Shown piece by piece: positions 11,701 to 22,500 of a stretch of 64,000 bases of DNA. The position numbers and the translations under genes are program-made. Numbering within the stretch: the first letter of the stretch is position 1; every line of letters starts with the position of its first letter. Source of the DNA: Corydoras sp. C115 (lineage: Eukaryota > Chordata > Actinopteri > Siluriformes > Callichthyidae); NCBI GenBank assembly GCA_019802505.1, contig JAFMOC010000170.1:502501-566500 (forward strand), written 5' to 3'. Under the pieces are notes generated by a model. It did not search any database. It was given only the letters and a program-made list of their open reading frames with translations, and had not been told where the DNA came from.

Positions 11701-13792
11701 TGAAGCCATGTTTTTGTACTGTGGGCGGAAACCGGAGAACCCGGAAGGAAACCCATGTGCCCAGACTGGGATTCAAACCTGGATCTACAGTGCTGAGAGG
11801 AGAACATGCTAAACACTAAGCCACTGTGCCTCCCCAGACAGACTATATAGGGGCAATTTAGAGCAGAGGCACGGCACGGTGACTTAGTGGTTACCACTTT
11901 CACCTCTCAGGTGGGATCTGGGTGTAGTTGTCATGTTCTCCCCGTGTCCCCGTGTTCTCCGGTTTCCTGCCACATTCCAAAAACATGTATCAAGTCAATT
12001 GAGTTCTCCAAATTGCCCCATATAGTGTGTGTGTGTCCAGTGATAGATTGGCGCCCTGTCCTGGGTGTATCTGCCCAGCGCCCGAAACATTCTCCCCTGG
12101 ATGGGCATGGGGAACCCCCCCGCGACCCTAATAGAGGATAAAGCGGAAGATGATGATGGATGGATGGATAGATTTTATAAACCCCGCTCCATTAAGGTGA
12201 ATTGGCTGCTGGAGATTGCCCCTATATAGTGAGTTTTTTATATCTTTTCTTTTATTAATTATTATTTCAGAGTTCTTTGTACTGAAACAGCAGCGTCTGT
12301 TTCCGTAAGCGAGGTGTTGATATCGGTACCTGACTTTGTGAGGGGATAGGACGTGTTGTAATACTTCTCGAAGAACTCCAGTATGGGTTGCGTGATGTTG
12401 AGGGCGTAGTTGCCCTGCCCCGTCTCGATGGCTTTCCTCCGCGCCCAGATCCGAACCTGCGGCGTGAACGCAGAGTTGAAGAGGACGCAGAATACGTCGT
12501 TATATCATCGTTCCTGAATTTTTTAATTACCATGACGTCTTTGCTGCCTGTCTGTGCGATGGACGTGAATTCGCACACGATGAACGCGACCAGATACGTA
12601 GACATCTTCTTCGTGGGTTCGAATCTGGTCCTGATGACGTCCACGCTGTCCAGTTTAATGTTCTCCGAACCTACAAAGCGTCAGAGCCGTCACGATGGAG
12701 GAACGAGACGTGGACACTGTGATGTCACTCCAGCTCATTCACCTTGCTCCCGGCTGTTTGAGAGTGCGGTGGTTCCCGGCTGGTGGATGAGGGTGATGAG
12801 GAACACGGCCTTCATCGCCGGCTCGTCGAAGCACGGGAACGCTTTCCTGGCCGACGTGGCCTGCATCTGTGTGATGGCGAGCACCCTGCGAAGGGGACAC
12901 ACCCAACTTTTTATTTGGGAAAGTTTGATGTATTGAACCCCACCCCATCAGGGCTTATGCCCTACATCACCAAGCCGTTACCATGGATACGGTCAACTGA
13001 ATCCTGATGCTGCCTGTCCATCCAAACGCGTTTCTAAAGCTGAAAACCGAACAGCGGGCCGGTCACTTAAAGCTGAACACCAAATTCACGGTCCTGATAG
13101 TCTAAGGTCATGACCCTGGCACTGTTTTCTTGCAAACTCGTACCCTTCCAACCTCGCGGTAACAGTTTGTTTTAGTAGAACGTTTGCCTCACAACTTACT
13201 TTTTCGTCCCATCCTCCTCGTACTCACTCCTGTAAAATCCCTCCAGATCGTCGGCCAGCTCGCCTCGGAACTCCGTGTGGAGACGGTAGTCCTGTCCCCG
13301 CTGCAGGGTTCCCTTCAGGTGCACCACCAGGTACTGGGTCGTCTCTTGGAACCAGGTTTTCTGGATGGCCGGCGCCCGCGGGCCGCTCAGTCCCATCAGC
13401 TGGGCGTGCCATCCGTTGAAGCGAGTCAGGTTGAGCTTGTGGCAGTGTATCAGGATCAGGTCGGTCGGCCGGACGCAGGTGAAGTCCACGTCGGAGCTGC
13501 CGGTGAACACGAACAGGCCCTGAGCGTCCGGCGCGAGTCGGGGCCACAGTGTGACGTTGTACTGTAGAGGCCATAACGCGTCGGGGAGTCGGTATTTGTC
13601 CCAGGGTTCGTTGGACGGCGGTGAGGTAGGGATGCTTTTCACACTGGTCTCGTTTTCGAACACAGACGCCTTATTTTTTGCCTTTTCCTTCGACAAAGAA
13701 ACTCCCAAAGCGATGATGGTGATCACAGCCGTCACCGCCAGCAGGGCCGCCACGCGTCCCATAAAGACGCTGATGAAGTAACCTTTACCCAT
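7442..13792 (-). CDS. anpep: Aminopeptidase N (M1 zinc metallopeptidase), complete, 20 exons
   Basis: Coding exons in transcript order: 13792-13200, 12885-12743, 12670-12531, 12456-12330, 11489-11335, 11259-11146, 11071-10928, 10842-10777, 10699-10634, 10543-10368, 10282-10206, 10067-9934, 9663-9608, 9528-9381, 9291-9200, 9107-8997, 8886-8719, 8629-8489, 8411-8330, 7600-7442. All junctions are GT-AG and the phases agree, giving 963 residues against about 967 in mammals. The protein is type II: a short cytosolic tail (MGKGYFISVFMG), then a membrane segment at about 10-34, then the ectodomain. GAMEN exopeptidase motif at 345-349. HELAH zinc motif at 381-385 with the third ligand E404 and catalytic Tyr470 (ISYSK). 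It removes N-terminal neutral residues from peptides at the cell surface. No disabling change was seen. It neighbours mesp, as in human 15q26. A possible non-coding 5' exon ends near 13873 (minus-strand donor GTATGT). Confidence 0.97.
7688..8290. repeat. Interspersed element, copy 1 (MITE-like), in last anpep intron
   Basis: It begins AATCTGATTGGCTGAGCC, continues CGTGATATACAATA, and ends near GAGGTTGTGTATTATT. The same landmarks in the same order occur at 49160-50045. The two copies define a dispersed repeat family. Ends and class are uncertain. Confidence 0.5.
8145..8158 (+). promoter_or_regulatory. CTCF-like motif
   Basis: CCACCAGAGGGCAG matches the CTCF core consensus. It lies in the last anpep intron inside the dispersed element, so it may be repeat-borne. 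Confidence 0.4.
8677..8716. repeat. (GT)20 microsatellite abutting a splice donor
   Basis: On the minus strand this array is the start of anpep intron 17. The exon ends at 8719 and the intron begins GTACACACAC, so the repeat merges with the donor site. Confidence 0.95.
9739..9887. mobile_element. Rearranged SINE fragment joined to Tc1-like debris
   Basis: A plus-oriented SINE head (GGGGCACGGTGGATTAG) is fused directly to a minus-oriented SINE body (GCAGATACACCCAGGACAGG through ACACACTCTATG). It is followed by a Tc1-like piece (TTCCTCCACACCAAACTCAG). It lies in the anpep intron between 9664 and 9933. Confidence 0.55.
11581..11835 (-). mobile_element. DANA/Mermaid-like SINE, anpep intron 4
   Basis: The body, core and head are recognisable and there are internal deletions. 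A further body scrap (CTATATAGGGGCAATTTAGA) follows to 11867 before an opposite-strand copy begins. Confidence 0.8.
11868..12170 (+). mobile_element. DANA/Mermaid-like SINE, anpep intron 4, opposite orientation
   Basis: The head (GGCACGGTGACTTAGTGG), core and tail (GATAAAGCGGAAGATGATGA, then GATGG units) are present. It is head-to-head with the copy at 11581-11835. Confidence 0.85.
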
Positions 13793-13912
13793 GATTCAAA
13801 AAATTTTAACTTTACACTAAAAGGATGTTAACATGTCAGGGCTGAAGAGGCGCCGGGTACGATGTGACATACCTGCCAAGAAAGAAATGTAAATTTATTA
13901 TCACTGAAACCT

Positions 13913-14192
13913 TCATTTATTCAGACATTATTCATCTTGCGCTTCGTCCTCTGATAGGGTTGGGGGGGGGGAATTCCTCATGTCCATCCAGTGGAGAACG
14001 TTTCGGGCGCTGGGCAGATAGACCCAGGACAGGACGTCAAATCTATCACTGGGCACACACTCATTCACACAGACACACTCTATATGGGGCAATTTAGAGC
14101 ATTCAATTTATCTTGAAGCCATGTTTTTGGACTGTGAGAGGAAACCCAGCGCTGCGAGGAGAACATGCCAACCACTAAGCCACTGTACCGCC
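13913..14192 (-). mobile_element. DANA/Mermaid-like SINE upstream of anpep
   Basis: Tail, poly-G run, body and head (AAGCCACTGTACCGCC) are readable on the minus strand. The core is partly deleted. Confidence 0.8.
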
Positions 14193-15153
14193 ATCACTAA
14201 AACACTTAAATCTTAATACATGGCTGTTATACCAAACGACAATATGGAGCGACATCATTGTCAAAAATCCTGTACGTAAAAAAAAATATTGTAATTATAA
14301 ATCATTTTATGTACAATAATTAGATCATTAGAATTTACACACCTACAAATCAAAAGTGTTCATGTAGTGAATGTACAACAATAAATAAATAAACGGGGGG
14401 GGGGGGGGGGGGTCAGGCTAAGTCCTCAACCATGGACCCAGGTCCCTCACCCCCCCCCCCCTTCCTTCTGTTTAAATCTTCTGTCTTTTTGTTTCATTAT
14501 AACCGAATCCACGTTCAGCAGAGCGTTCCGTCCCGACATCCTGTAGGTTCTGCATGGGGTCATGTCTGTTCTTGTACCTGATAAAAGGTGAACTAAAGAC
14601 ACTAAATGCCCCGTTTGTGTAAACAGGCGGCAGGATGACGTCTCTGATCCACTTCTCTGTTCTTCTCGGTTCTTTTCTTCTCGGTTCTTTCAGTGATGGA
14701 ACGTTACAGACATTTTTTTTTTGGAAATACTCAAATCTCTTGTTCTGCTGTGACTTTTGTTCCGTTGTTTCTTTGTGGAGCTCTGGGTTCTGCTCTAATT
14801 TGATGTTCTAAATGGTGGTTCCTTCTTCGTGGCAGACTGATGTGGGCAGATGCTGGCACGTGCAACAGGAGCTGCAGGAACCACGGGGTCGGTGATCGGA
14901 GAACACATCTGCCGCAGAACATCTGGAACATGTAATGTTCTGCATAGCACACGACCAGAAACCGGATTCTCCAGAAGAACCCGCGCAATGTTCAACTTTT
15001 AAAAGAGATCAGGTTTGTTTGGCTTGTTCTTCTTTATGTGGCGACGTTAAAAGTTTTAAAACCGATAAATCTGCAAACCATCCGTTTAATGACGTCTACA
15101 ACTCAGCAATCCATTCATACACTTTAAACAACCGAGTTAACTACAGATCAGGC

Positions 15154-15309
15154 TGTGTGTGTGTGTGTGTGTGTGTGTGAGTGTGCGTGTGTGTAATGAA
15201 AAAGAGTAGAGTACATACCAGCCGCTGAGATAGAGCGCAAAAATGAGACGAGTAGACTGAATAGAAATGATGGAGCTGATAACATCACACACACACACAC
15301 ACACACACA

Positions 15310-15354
<45 letters not shown>
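15154..15354. repeat. Compound microsatellite (GT)n ... (AC)n(TC)n
   Basis: A GT array (15154-15194) is followed about 90 bp later by an AC array (15286-15312) running straight into a TC array (15312-15354). The GT and AC arrays are complementary and could pair. Confidence 0.9.
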
Positions 15355-15356
<2 letters not shown>

Positions 15357-15514
15357 GGGGGAGGAGGCATGTTTCGCATTTTTTATTAACACTCCCTCTC
15401 TCTCTTACACACACTAATATGTATATTAATAATTTCATGCTGTATTCTAACATCTGAATCTAGCAATTCAGCAAATAGAACTTTTTTTGTTTGAACTACC
15501 GCGTGTTTAGATGG

Positions 15515-15515
<1 letters not shown>

Positions 15516-15549
<34 letters not shown>
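15516..15549. repeat. (CA)n microsatellite
   Basis: An uninterrupted CA array. Confidence 0.9.
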
Positions 15550-15551
<2 letters not shown>

Positions 15552-15930
15552 AAAAATACAGTAACAAATGCAAACCTTAACGTTGCAGATTGCAAAATCA
15601 GATTTTTTTTCACAGTTGGACTGATGCTCTTTAATATTCATTAATATTCATTAATACTGAAACATCTCGTCACTGCAGCTCGTGTTTTAAACCAAACAGG
15701 TTTAACTTGCTTTTTTCACGTTTTAAAAAAATGCAGAAGATTAAATTACAGTGAGCTCATGAAAACGAGACCGCAATGACACGCCGACTTTATAACCAAA
15801 CAGAGGCTTTTATTTTGTTAAAACCTCAGAATGAAGGACTTTTTGTTATTGTTCTCAGCAGCTTAGTGTGACCAAGAACAATAATATAACCGATAACACA
15901 ACCAAACGCTTTCTTTATGCAGGTCAGCGC

Positions 15931-15931
<1 letters not shown>

Positions 15932-15967
<36 letters not shown>
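15932..15967. repeat. (CA)n microsatellite
   Basis: An uninterrupted CA array. Confidence 0.9.
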
Positions 15968-15969
<2 letters not shown>

Positions 15970-16113
15970 CAGTGCTGTGTTTATATATAATAATGATGTG
16001 GGTTTATTGTATTATTCTATCTGAACTAATTTAACCCATTAAGATATTATGAGGTTTTTAAAACAAACGAAAAAAAAAACCATTTAAACACGTTGATTTA
16101 TTTGTCCTAAATT

Positions 16114-16127
16114 CTGCCCCCTGCTGG
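16114..16127 (-). promoter_or_regulatory. CTCF-like motif
   Basis: The minus strand reads CCAGCAGGGGGCAG, a perfect match to the CTCF core consensus. Confidence 0.5.
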
Positions 16128-16471
16128 TAAAAATCCACAACGTTACATCCATGTGGTGTATTTTTAAAGATTTAATTTTGGAAAGGGTTTATTTGTGTTT
16201 TCTTATTTAACAGTGAACAAAAACTAACTATGACAGTAAGTCGATCACAACATAATATTTATACATTTTACCGAGTATGTAGAGTTTTTTTTTTTTGTTT
16301 GTTTGTTTTTTGGCTGATTGAGCCAAATTACTTTAGGGAGGTGGGTTTGAGTTCCTCTGCTTAACGTGCCAGCATTTTTTATTTTTCAGCTGGTGGTTTA
16401 GTTGAGCAATTTTTAAAAATGAGCCATACCATTTCTGGGATTTGCTGGTGTTAGGAGATATATATAGTATA

Positions 16472-16572
<101 letters not shown>

Positions 16573-18178
16573 AGTAAAAATGAACTGAATTTAACAAAAT
16601 GCTTTTTTTTTTATATATCGATCAAAAATGTTTTTGAAAACCAGATTCCTCAGGTCTCAGGTCTTCAGGTTTCTTGTATGATGTAAATTCCACATGCTGC
16701 TTCTCCCCCTGCTGTGAACTTGCTCAGCTGATGATGATGATGATGAAGATCATCCACCGAAGTGGTTTCAGATTTCGGGTTTCTGCAGATGTACAGAACT
16801 CCTGAAGTCTCCTGAATGTGCAGAGGGAATTCTTTTTCCTGCTTTACGTTTTTCGCTGCAGGAGTTTCGTTTTAGTTCTGATTTATAATAATTAAATAAT
16901 TAAATCATCGGAATGTCTGCGCCACACCGGACCTGAGCTTCTCCTGCTGGGAAACGAATATGAGTTTCACAACTCGTTCAGTTCTCAGAATTTCCAACCG
17001 AGGCTCTGAAGTCTACATCATCATCATCATCATCATCCACCCAACTACACCATAATGTGTCATCTTTCAGAGAACAAATTCTTTCACTATTTTAAAGCCC
17101 AACTTGCAGTCGGATTCTATACAGGAGAACTTGAGTTCAGGCCACAGGCTCCATAATGGGGTGGAACCTCCAGGATCGCAGCGTTGTAATTGGACGGGGT
17201 CTAAACTCACCCCAGGGAATAAAAGGATGTGGAGCCAAACATATAAACCTGTCAGGAGTCGTAATTATATACAGCAGTGTAGAATACTATAATGTGTTGA
17301 TGGTGAAGCTGTATCGCATTGGTGTGTGTGGTATCCGAACCCGGTACTCAGAACAGAATTCAAAGCCTAAACTTCCTCCCCAAACTCATTAATCATGACT
17401 GATGGCTAAGTGGCTGCGAGAGGAGCTGTGAATGTTCTACTGAAAACACAGATCCTGAAGGATTTGCCAAGAGAATGTTGCAGTAGGAGCAGAGTAATTA
17501 ATAACAGTAACCATGGAGCAGAGTAATTAATAACATGGGGAAAGATTAAGTGGAGTGTGTGTGTGTGTGAGAGAGAGAGTGAAAATTAAAACCTTCTGGA
17601 TCATAAAGAGAGAAATGGGCAGCTAAAGTCCACATCTCCAGCGTGGGCCTTTCATGTTTGAGTTTTGGACTTGATTAGAACGATGAGAGTGAAGGTTGTT
17701 GCTTACTGTCTGTTTCCATAACGATGTCTGGATTTTCATCTTTCTAAGATTTATCATTATAGCGAAATCTATAATCCGTTATTAAACAGACTGCGAATCG
17801 CGAGCTTCAGCACTCAGAACGTTCGGGTTCCGCTGAATGTGTGTCAGGTGATGTGGAAAATTATGATGTCATTAGAAGAAAGTAATAAACTCCTGCAGCA
17901 GTGTTAGAACTTCTTCAGTAGGTTTTTTATTTTCAGGACTTTGATGTTTAAGTTTAAAGGAGAATCTGCTGAATGTTTCCACCCAAAACCACAAACCGCT
18001 GAGTCATTTCGATAGAGGATCCTGGAAACACTGACCACAAGGTGGAAAAATACCAGGAACATTCAGCACATCCTCCACATACAGACACCTACCCTGTTAT
18101 GATTGGGATTATGGTCTGTTTTTGTTTGAAGCTGTAGGTTTTGCCTTTAAAGTTGTAGCCTGGGTTTGGTGGCGGACA

Positions 18179-18192
18179 CTGCCACCTGGTGG
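18179..18192 (-). promoter_or_regulatory. CTCF-like motif
   Basis: The minus strand reads CCACCAGGTGGCAG, which fits the CTCF core. Confidence 0.5.
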
Positions 18193-18623
18193 TCCCTGAA
18201 ATCATTATCTGTTTATTGTCCATAACGATTCTGTACGAAATTCAAAGTTTTGCAGTAAATTATAAAGTGCAAAAATAAATCGTTTAATTCATTGAAGAGT
18301 TTTAATTAATAAAGCCAAACGAACGACTATTAAAAACGGCAAGATAATGCCAAAACCATAATGCCAAAGTTTAAGGTAAATACTTAAAGCGGTTTCTTTT
18401 AGAGTAACAACAAAACTGAGGAAACTTCAGCGGTATTAAAGTCTTCACTCTAAATCATTCTTCAAATTAAATTATTTAAATTTTAAATACGAGGTTTTCA
18501 CGCTGTGTGTGTTTCTTATTTCGTACAGTGTCACTTCTATTTGCGGATGACAGTTTCGTCGTTCTTCCTTGCGGTGCAGTTTCCTCGTTGCTTTCCGTGG
18601 GTCACTTGTACCTCCTAAATGTT

Positions 18624-18637
18624 ACCGCTAGAGGGCA
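18624..18637 (+). promoter_or_regulatory. CTCF-like motif
   Basis: CCGCTAGAGGGCAC fits the CTCF core. It lies about 440 bp from the opposite-strand motif at 18179. Confidence 0.4.
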
Positions 18638-18764
18638 CAATATACCAAAATATACCCCACAAAGCCTCATCCCGCAGGTTCGAGTTGCACAAGAAAATCT
18701 GCCGAACTTGTTCAAGTGTGGCGAGCCTGATGGGTGGAGAACATGTGGATGGATTTAAACAGAC

Positions 18765-19185
18765 AAACAATAAGATTAAAAACGATAGTCTGAATAATTG
18801 GGACAGATGGATGAATGAATAGTTGGGATTTATTATGCACGGCGGGATAATTAATATGAGTATTAAAATTAGAAATGGACTGATAGATTGATAAGTAACT
18901 GAATAAATAAATGGAATGGATAAACGATCGATTAAAGGATGGATAAATAAATTGATTCAAACTAACCGGCGGACAGATTAATGGACTAATGGATGAATGG
19001 ACAGAGTAGAAAGGACGGATGAACGTGTGAATGACTGGCGGGGTGGAGGGCGGGGTGGCTGAATAAACGCTGCTGACGGATGGATGAGCAAGCACAGAGC
19101 GATTTGTGTGTGAATGGGCGGACACATGGATGTGTGAATGGACGCTCGGGCGGATGGATGGATGAATGGATGAATAGATTAAACG
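18765..19185. repeat. Degenerate GGAT/GAAT simple-repeat tract
   Basis: Irregular GATGGATGAATG-like units extend over about 420 bp, ending with GGATGGATGGATGAATGGATG. It lies upstream of scube2. The apparent Ser/His-rich reading frame on the other strand is a repeat artefact. Confidence 0.7.
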
Positions 19186-19322
19186 ATAATTAGTTGCTGT
19201 TGCGGAGCTGTCCGCGGCTCTGACGCGACGTCACTTTCGGAGAAAGTGGTTTCCAAAGAGCGACGGTTCCCTGCGGAGTCTCAGAAACACCCCCATCACC
19301 CCCCTCTCTCTCTCATACACAC

Positions 19323-19358
<36 letters not shown>
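19323..19358. repeat. (AG)n microsatellite in scube2 upstream region
   Basis: About 18 AG units lie about 180 bp before the scube2 ATG. It is probably in the promoter or 5' UTR, which is otherwise GC-rich. Confidence 0.9.
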
Positions 19359-19363
<5 letters not shown>

Positions 19364-19539
19364 ACGCACTCCCCCCGCACTTGAGCGTCAGTTCATTTTC
19401 TGCGCGGCTTCAAAATGCGCCGGACGTTTGCGCTCGGTTCTCTCCACTGAACGCCTGTGTTTTATTTAATTGTTCTCTTCTGGTTCTCCTCTGGTTCTCT
19501 GTCGGATGACGGGCGGCTCTGGACGCTGAACTCGGCACC

Positions 19540-22500
19540 ATGGGCGCTGTTTGTTTTGCGCGGCTCCTCTGTTTGTTTTTGGTGATGTTAAATAGTCGGC
19601 GGAGCGCCGCGCTGCTGCAGAACCCGCACTCCGGTAAGAACGAGCTCCTCACTCAGTCACTCACTCATTCAAAACCTCACTCACTCACTCACTCTCTCAC
19701 TCACTACCTCACTCAGTCACTCACTCTCTCACTCACTCATTAAATACCTCCCTCACTCTCTCACTCATTCGAGCGCGCGCGGTGCGCCTCATTTCCAACT
19801 GCGCTTTTTTTTGCGTGCGCTCTACTTTTCCTCACGCGCGCACAAAAACCCGTTGTGACCCGTGGGTCGTCTGTATGTCATTCTGTATGTCGTCTGTGCG
19901 TCGTTCTGTACGTCGTTCCGTCGTGACGCCTCTTCATTGTGCCGCAGACGTGGACCAGTGCGCGGCGGGGAGCGACGGCTGTCACATCGACGCCATTTGT
20001 CAAAACAGCGCGTCCTCCTACAAGTGCACGTGCAGGTCGGGCTTTAAAGGCGACGGCTGGCACTGCGAAGGTAAGTCTGAACCCCTCTCACCCCCCACCA
20101 CACCCCCACCCCGCCGTGACGTCACCCTCCGGAGTGCGCTCCCTATAATAAAGCTGCCAAAGGCGCCGCGCGGTTCGGTTCTGCCAGCATCGATTTAACG
20201 CACGAGGTTTGTTTTCATTTATTGTCTCAAGGTTTACAATACACACATAATACTGAGGTTACAACCTCCCTAACAACCTCCCTCACGTTAAAATTTAGGA
20301 GGTGAACCCGTTGTGTGTAATGAGTAACAAACATTTACATAAAGTGTAAACGTGTGAATCACAACGTGTGCTTTATACAGGAACTAAAATGTGTTACCTC
20401 AGAAATGTATGACTGGGTACCAGGTTTTATACCCCGTGGTAATGGGACTGTCCCAGTACTTTATTACATTTTTTTACATATTACATTACAAATGTACATA
20501 CAGTACAATTATTCATTATCTTCCATTTAATCCTTTACTAGGGTCGCGTTTTGGGGTTTGATACACCCAGGACAGGGCACCAATCTATCGCTGGGCACAC
20601 TCACTCACACAGACACGAATGGGGCAATTTAGAGCATTTAATTTACCTTAAATCCATGTTTTCGACTGTGGGAGGACACCGGAGCACCCGATACGGGGAG
20701 AAAATGGAAACTCCACCCAGATTGGGATTCGAACCTGGAGGAGAACATGCCAAACACTAAGCCAGCATGTCGCTCTATCCCAGTGCTTCTGTCTGTGAAT
20801 TCTACTTTTAAGGTTGTGTATGTCATTTTAACTCACTTTAAGGTTAAGAAATTAAAGGGTGTAATTAGAGGGTCGTACCCTTTGGTGACAGAAATAGACT
20901 TCTGCTGTAATTTTTTGAAATCTAGCTTAATGAACCAGAAGAGAATCGTTAATGATGTTGAAGTCTTTGTAACGATGAATCAGAGAAGATTGTTCCTCCT
21001 TCTTTAATTAAACAAAACCCACTCAGGGGTGTTGGGGTTGGAGCTCGGGGTCTGTGATGAAGATGGAGTGGTCTTGTCCGTGGCTTACGTTGGCGACTCT
21101 GGGTTTGGTTTGATCCCTTGACCCAACCCCATGGTTACCACTGAGCCCCCCCGTTCAGCTACAGATCATCGAATAGCTGATTTAACTAACGACAACAATA
21201 AAACATCCACAAAGGAGTGAAAATCTTCTCGGGTTCCTCGAAGGTTGCGGTTCTAACCTCAGCGTCACGCTGATGTCTCCTCCTCCAGACACTGATGAAT
21301 GTGACTCCGAGTACAATGGCGGCTGCGTCCACGAGTGTAATATCCCATACCCGGGAAACTACGACGCTGTTAGTGGACGCTTTTATCCAATGCAACTTAA
21401 AAATATCCGAGCACAGGGTTGGTACAGTAGCCCTGGACCAATGAGGGACCCCCATTGGTGACTTCAATGGACCTGGGATTTGAACCTTCTTATTGGTAGC
21501 CCAACACCCTAACCACTGAGCTGCCACACCCTCAAACGATGACCGCTGTGGTTTGCAAGTGATATTATGTGAATGAATTCAAAGGCCAGGAAATGTTCTT
21601 TAGAGGAACATCATAGAGGAACCATAATGAAACCTCTGGCTGGGTAGGGGGGGTTGTCTCCGAGATGTTGGAGAAGGTTATGATGTTGGGGAAGGTTGAG
21701 GTGTTGGAGAAGGTTGAGATGTTGGAGAAGGTGTCTCAGATGATGAGTATTTTACATCTACATGAACATTGTTGAGCTTCTCACTGCCTGGGATCTCTAA
21801 CCATTTCTTTTCACCGCAGAAGGCCTGAGCTGCATGAACAAAGAACACGGCTGCGCCCACATCTGCAGGGAGACGCCCAAGGGCGGAGTGTCCTGCGAAT
21901 GCCGCCCTGGGTTTGAACTGGCCAAAAACCAGCATGGCTGCATCCGTACGTCTCGCCCGCTGCATATTCAATCAGCTTCGCGTTTGCGTTTTTAACATCG
22001 CGGCCAACAGAAACACAGGAAGAGATCAGATCTCTGCTCTGCACACCGCACACCCACTGACGACGCGCTCACCACCAACGTTCCAACGTCTTTAAAGAGC
22101 TTCACCAACGCTTCGTTAGATCTTTCCTCCTGATTACTCGTTAACCTCTCGTTTCCAACGCTGCACTCATTCAGAGTAATGCGCTTCACGCTTGCTTCAG
22201 CCGCGATTGATCATGTGATTAGTGGGAATCTGGTTCACCCCTTCACATGTCGGTGTTGCATGTGTGATAACATCATCAATCCATCCATCCATTAATTATC
22301 TTCCATTTAACCCTCCACTAGGGTCGCGGAGGGGGGGGGAGGGTTCCACATGCCCATCCAGAGGAGAACGTTTTGGGTGGTGGGCAGGACGCCATACTCA
22401 CTCACACAAACACACGCTATATGGGGCAAATTGGATCATTCAATTCACATTGAATCCATGTTTTTGGACGGTGGGAGGAAACCGGGGAACCCGGCGGAAA

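Noticed and set aside
19878..20148. Alternative frames over scube2 exon 2
   Set aside because: Only the frame giving the EGF cysteine pattern with GT-AG borders and phase 1 is consistent with the rest of the gene.
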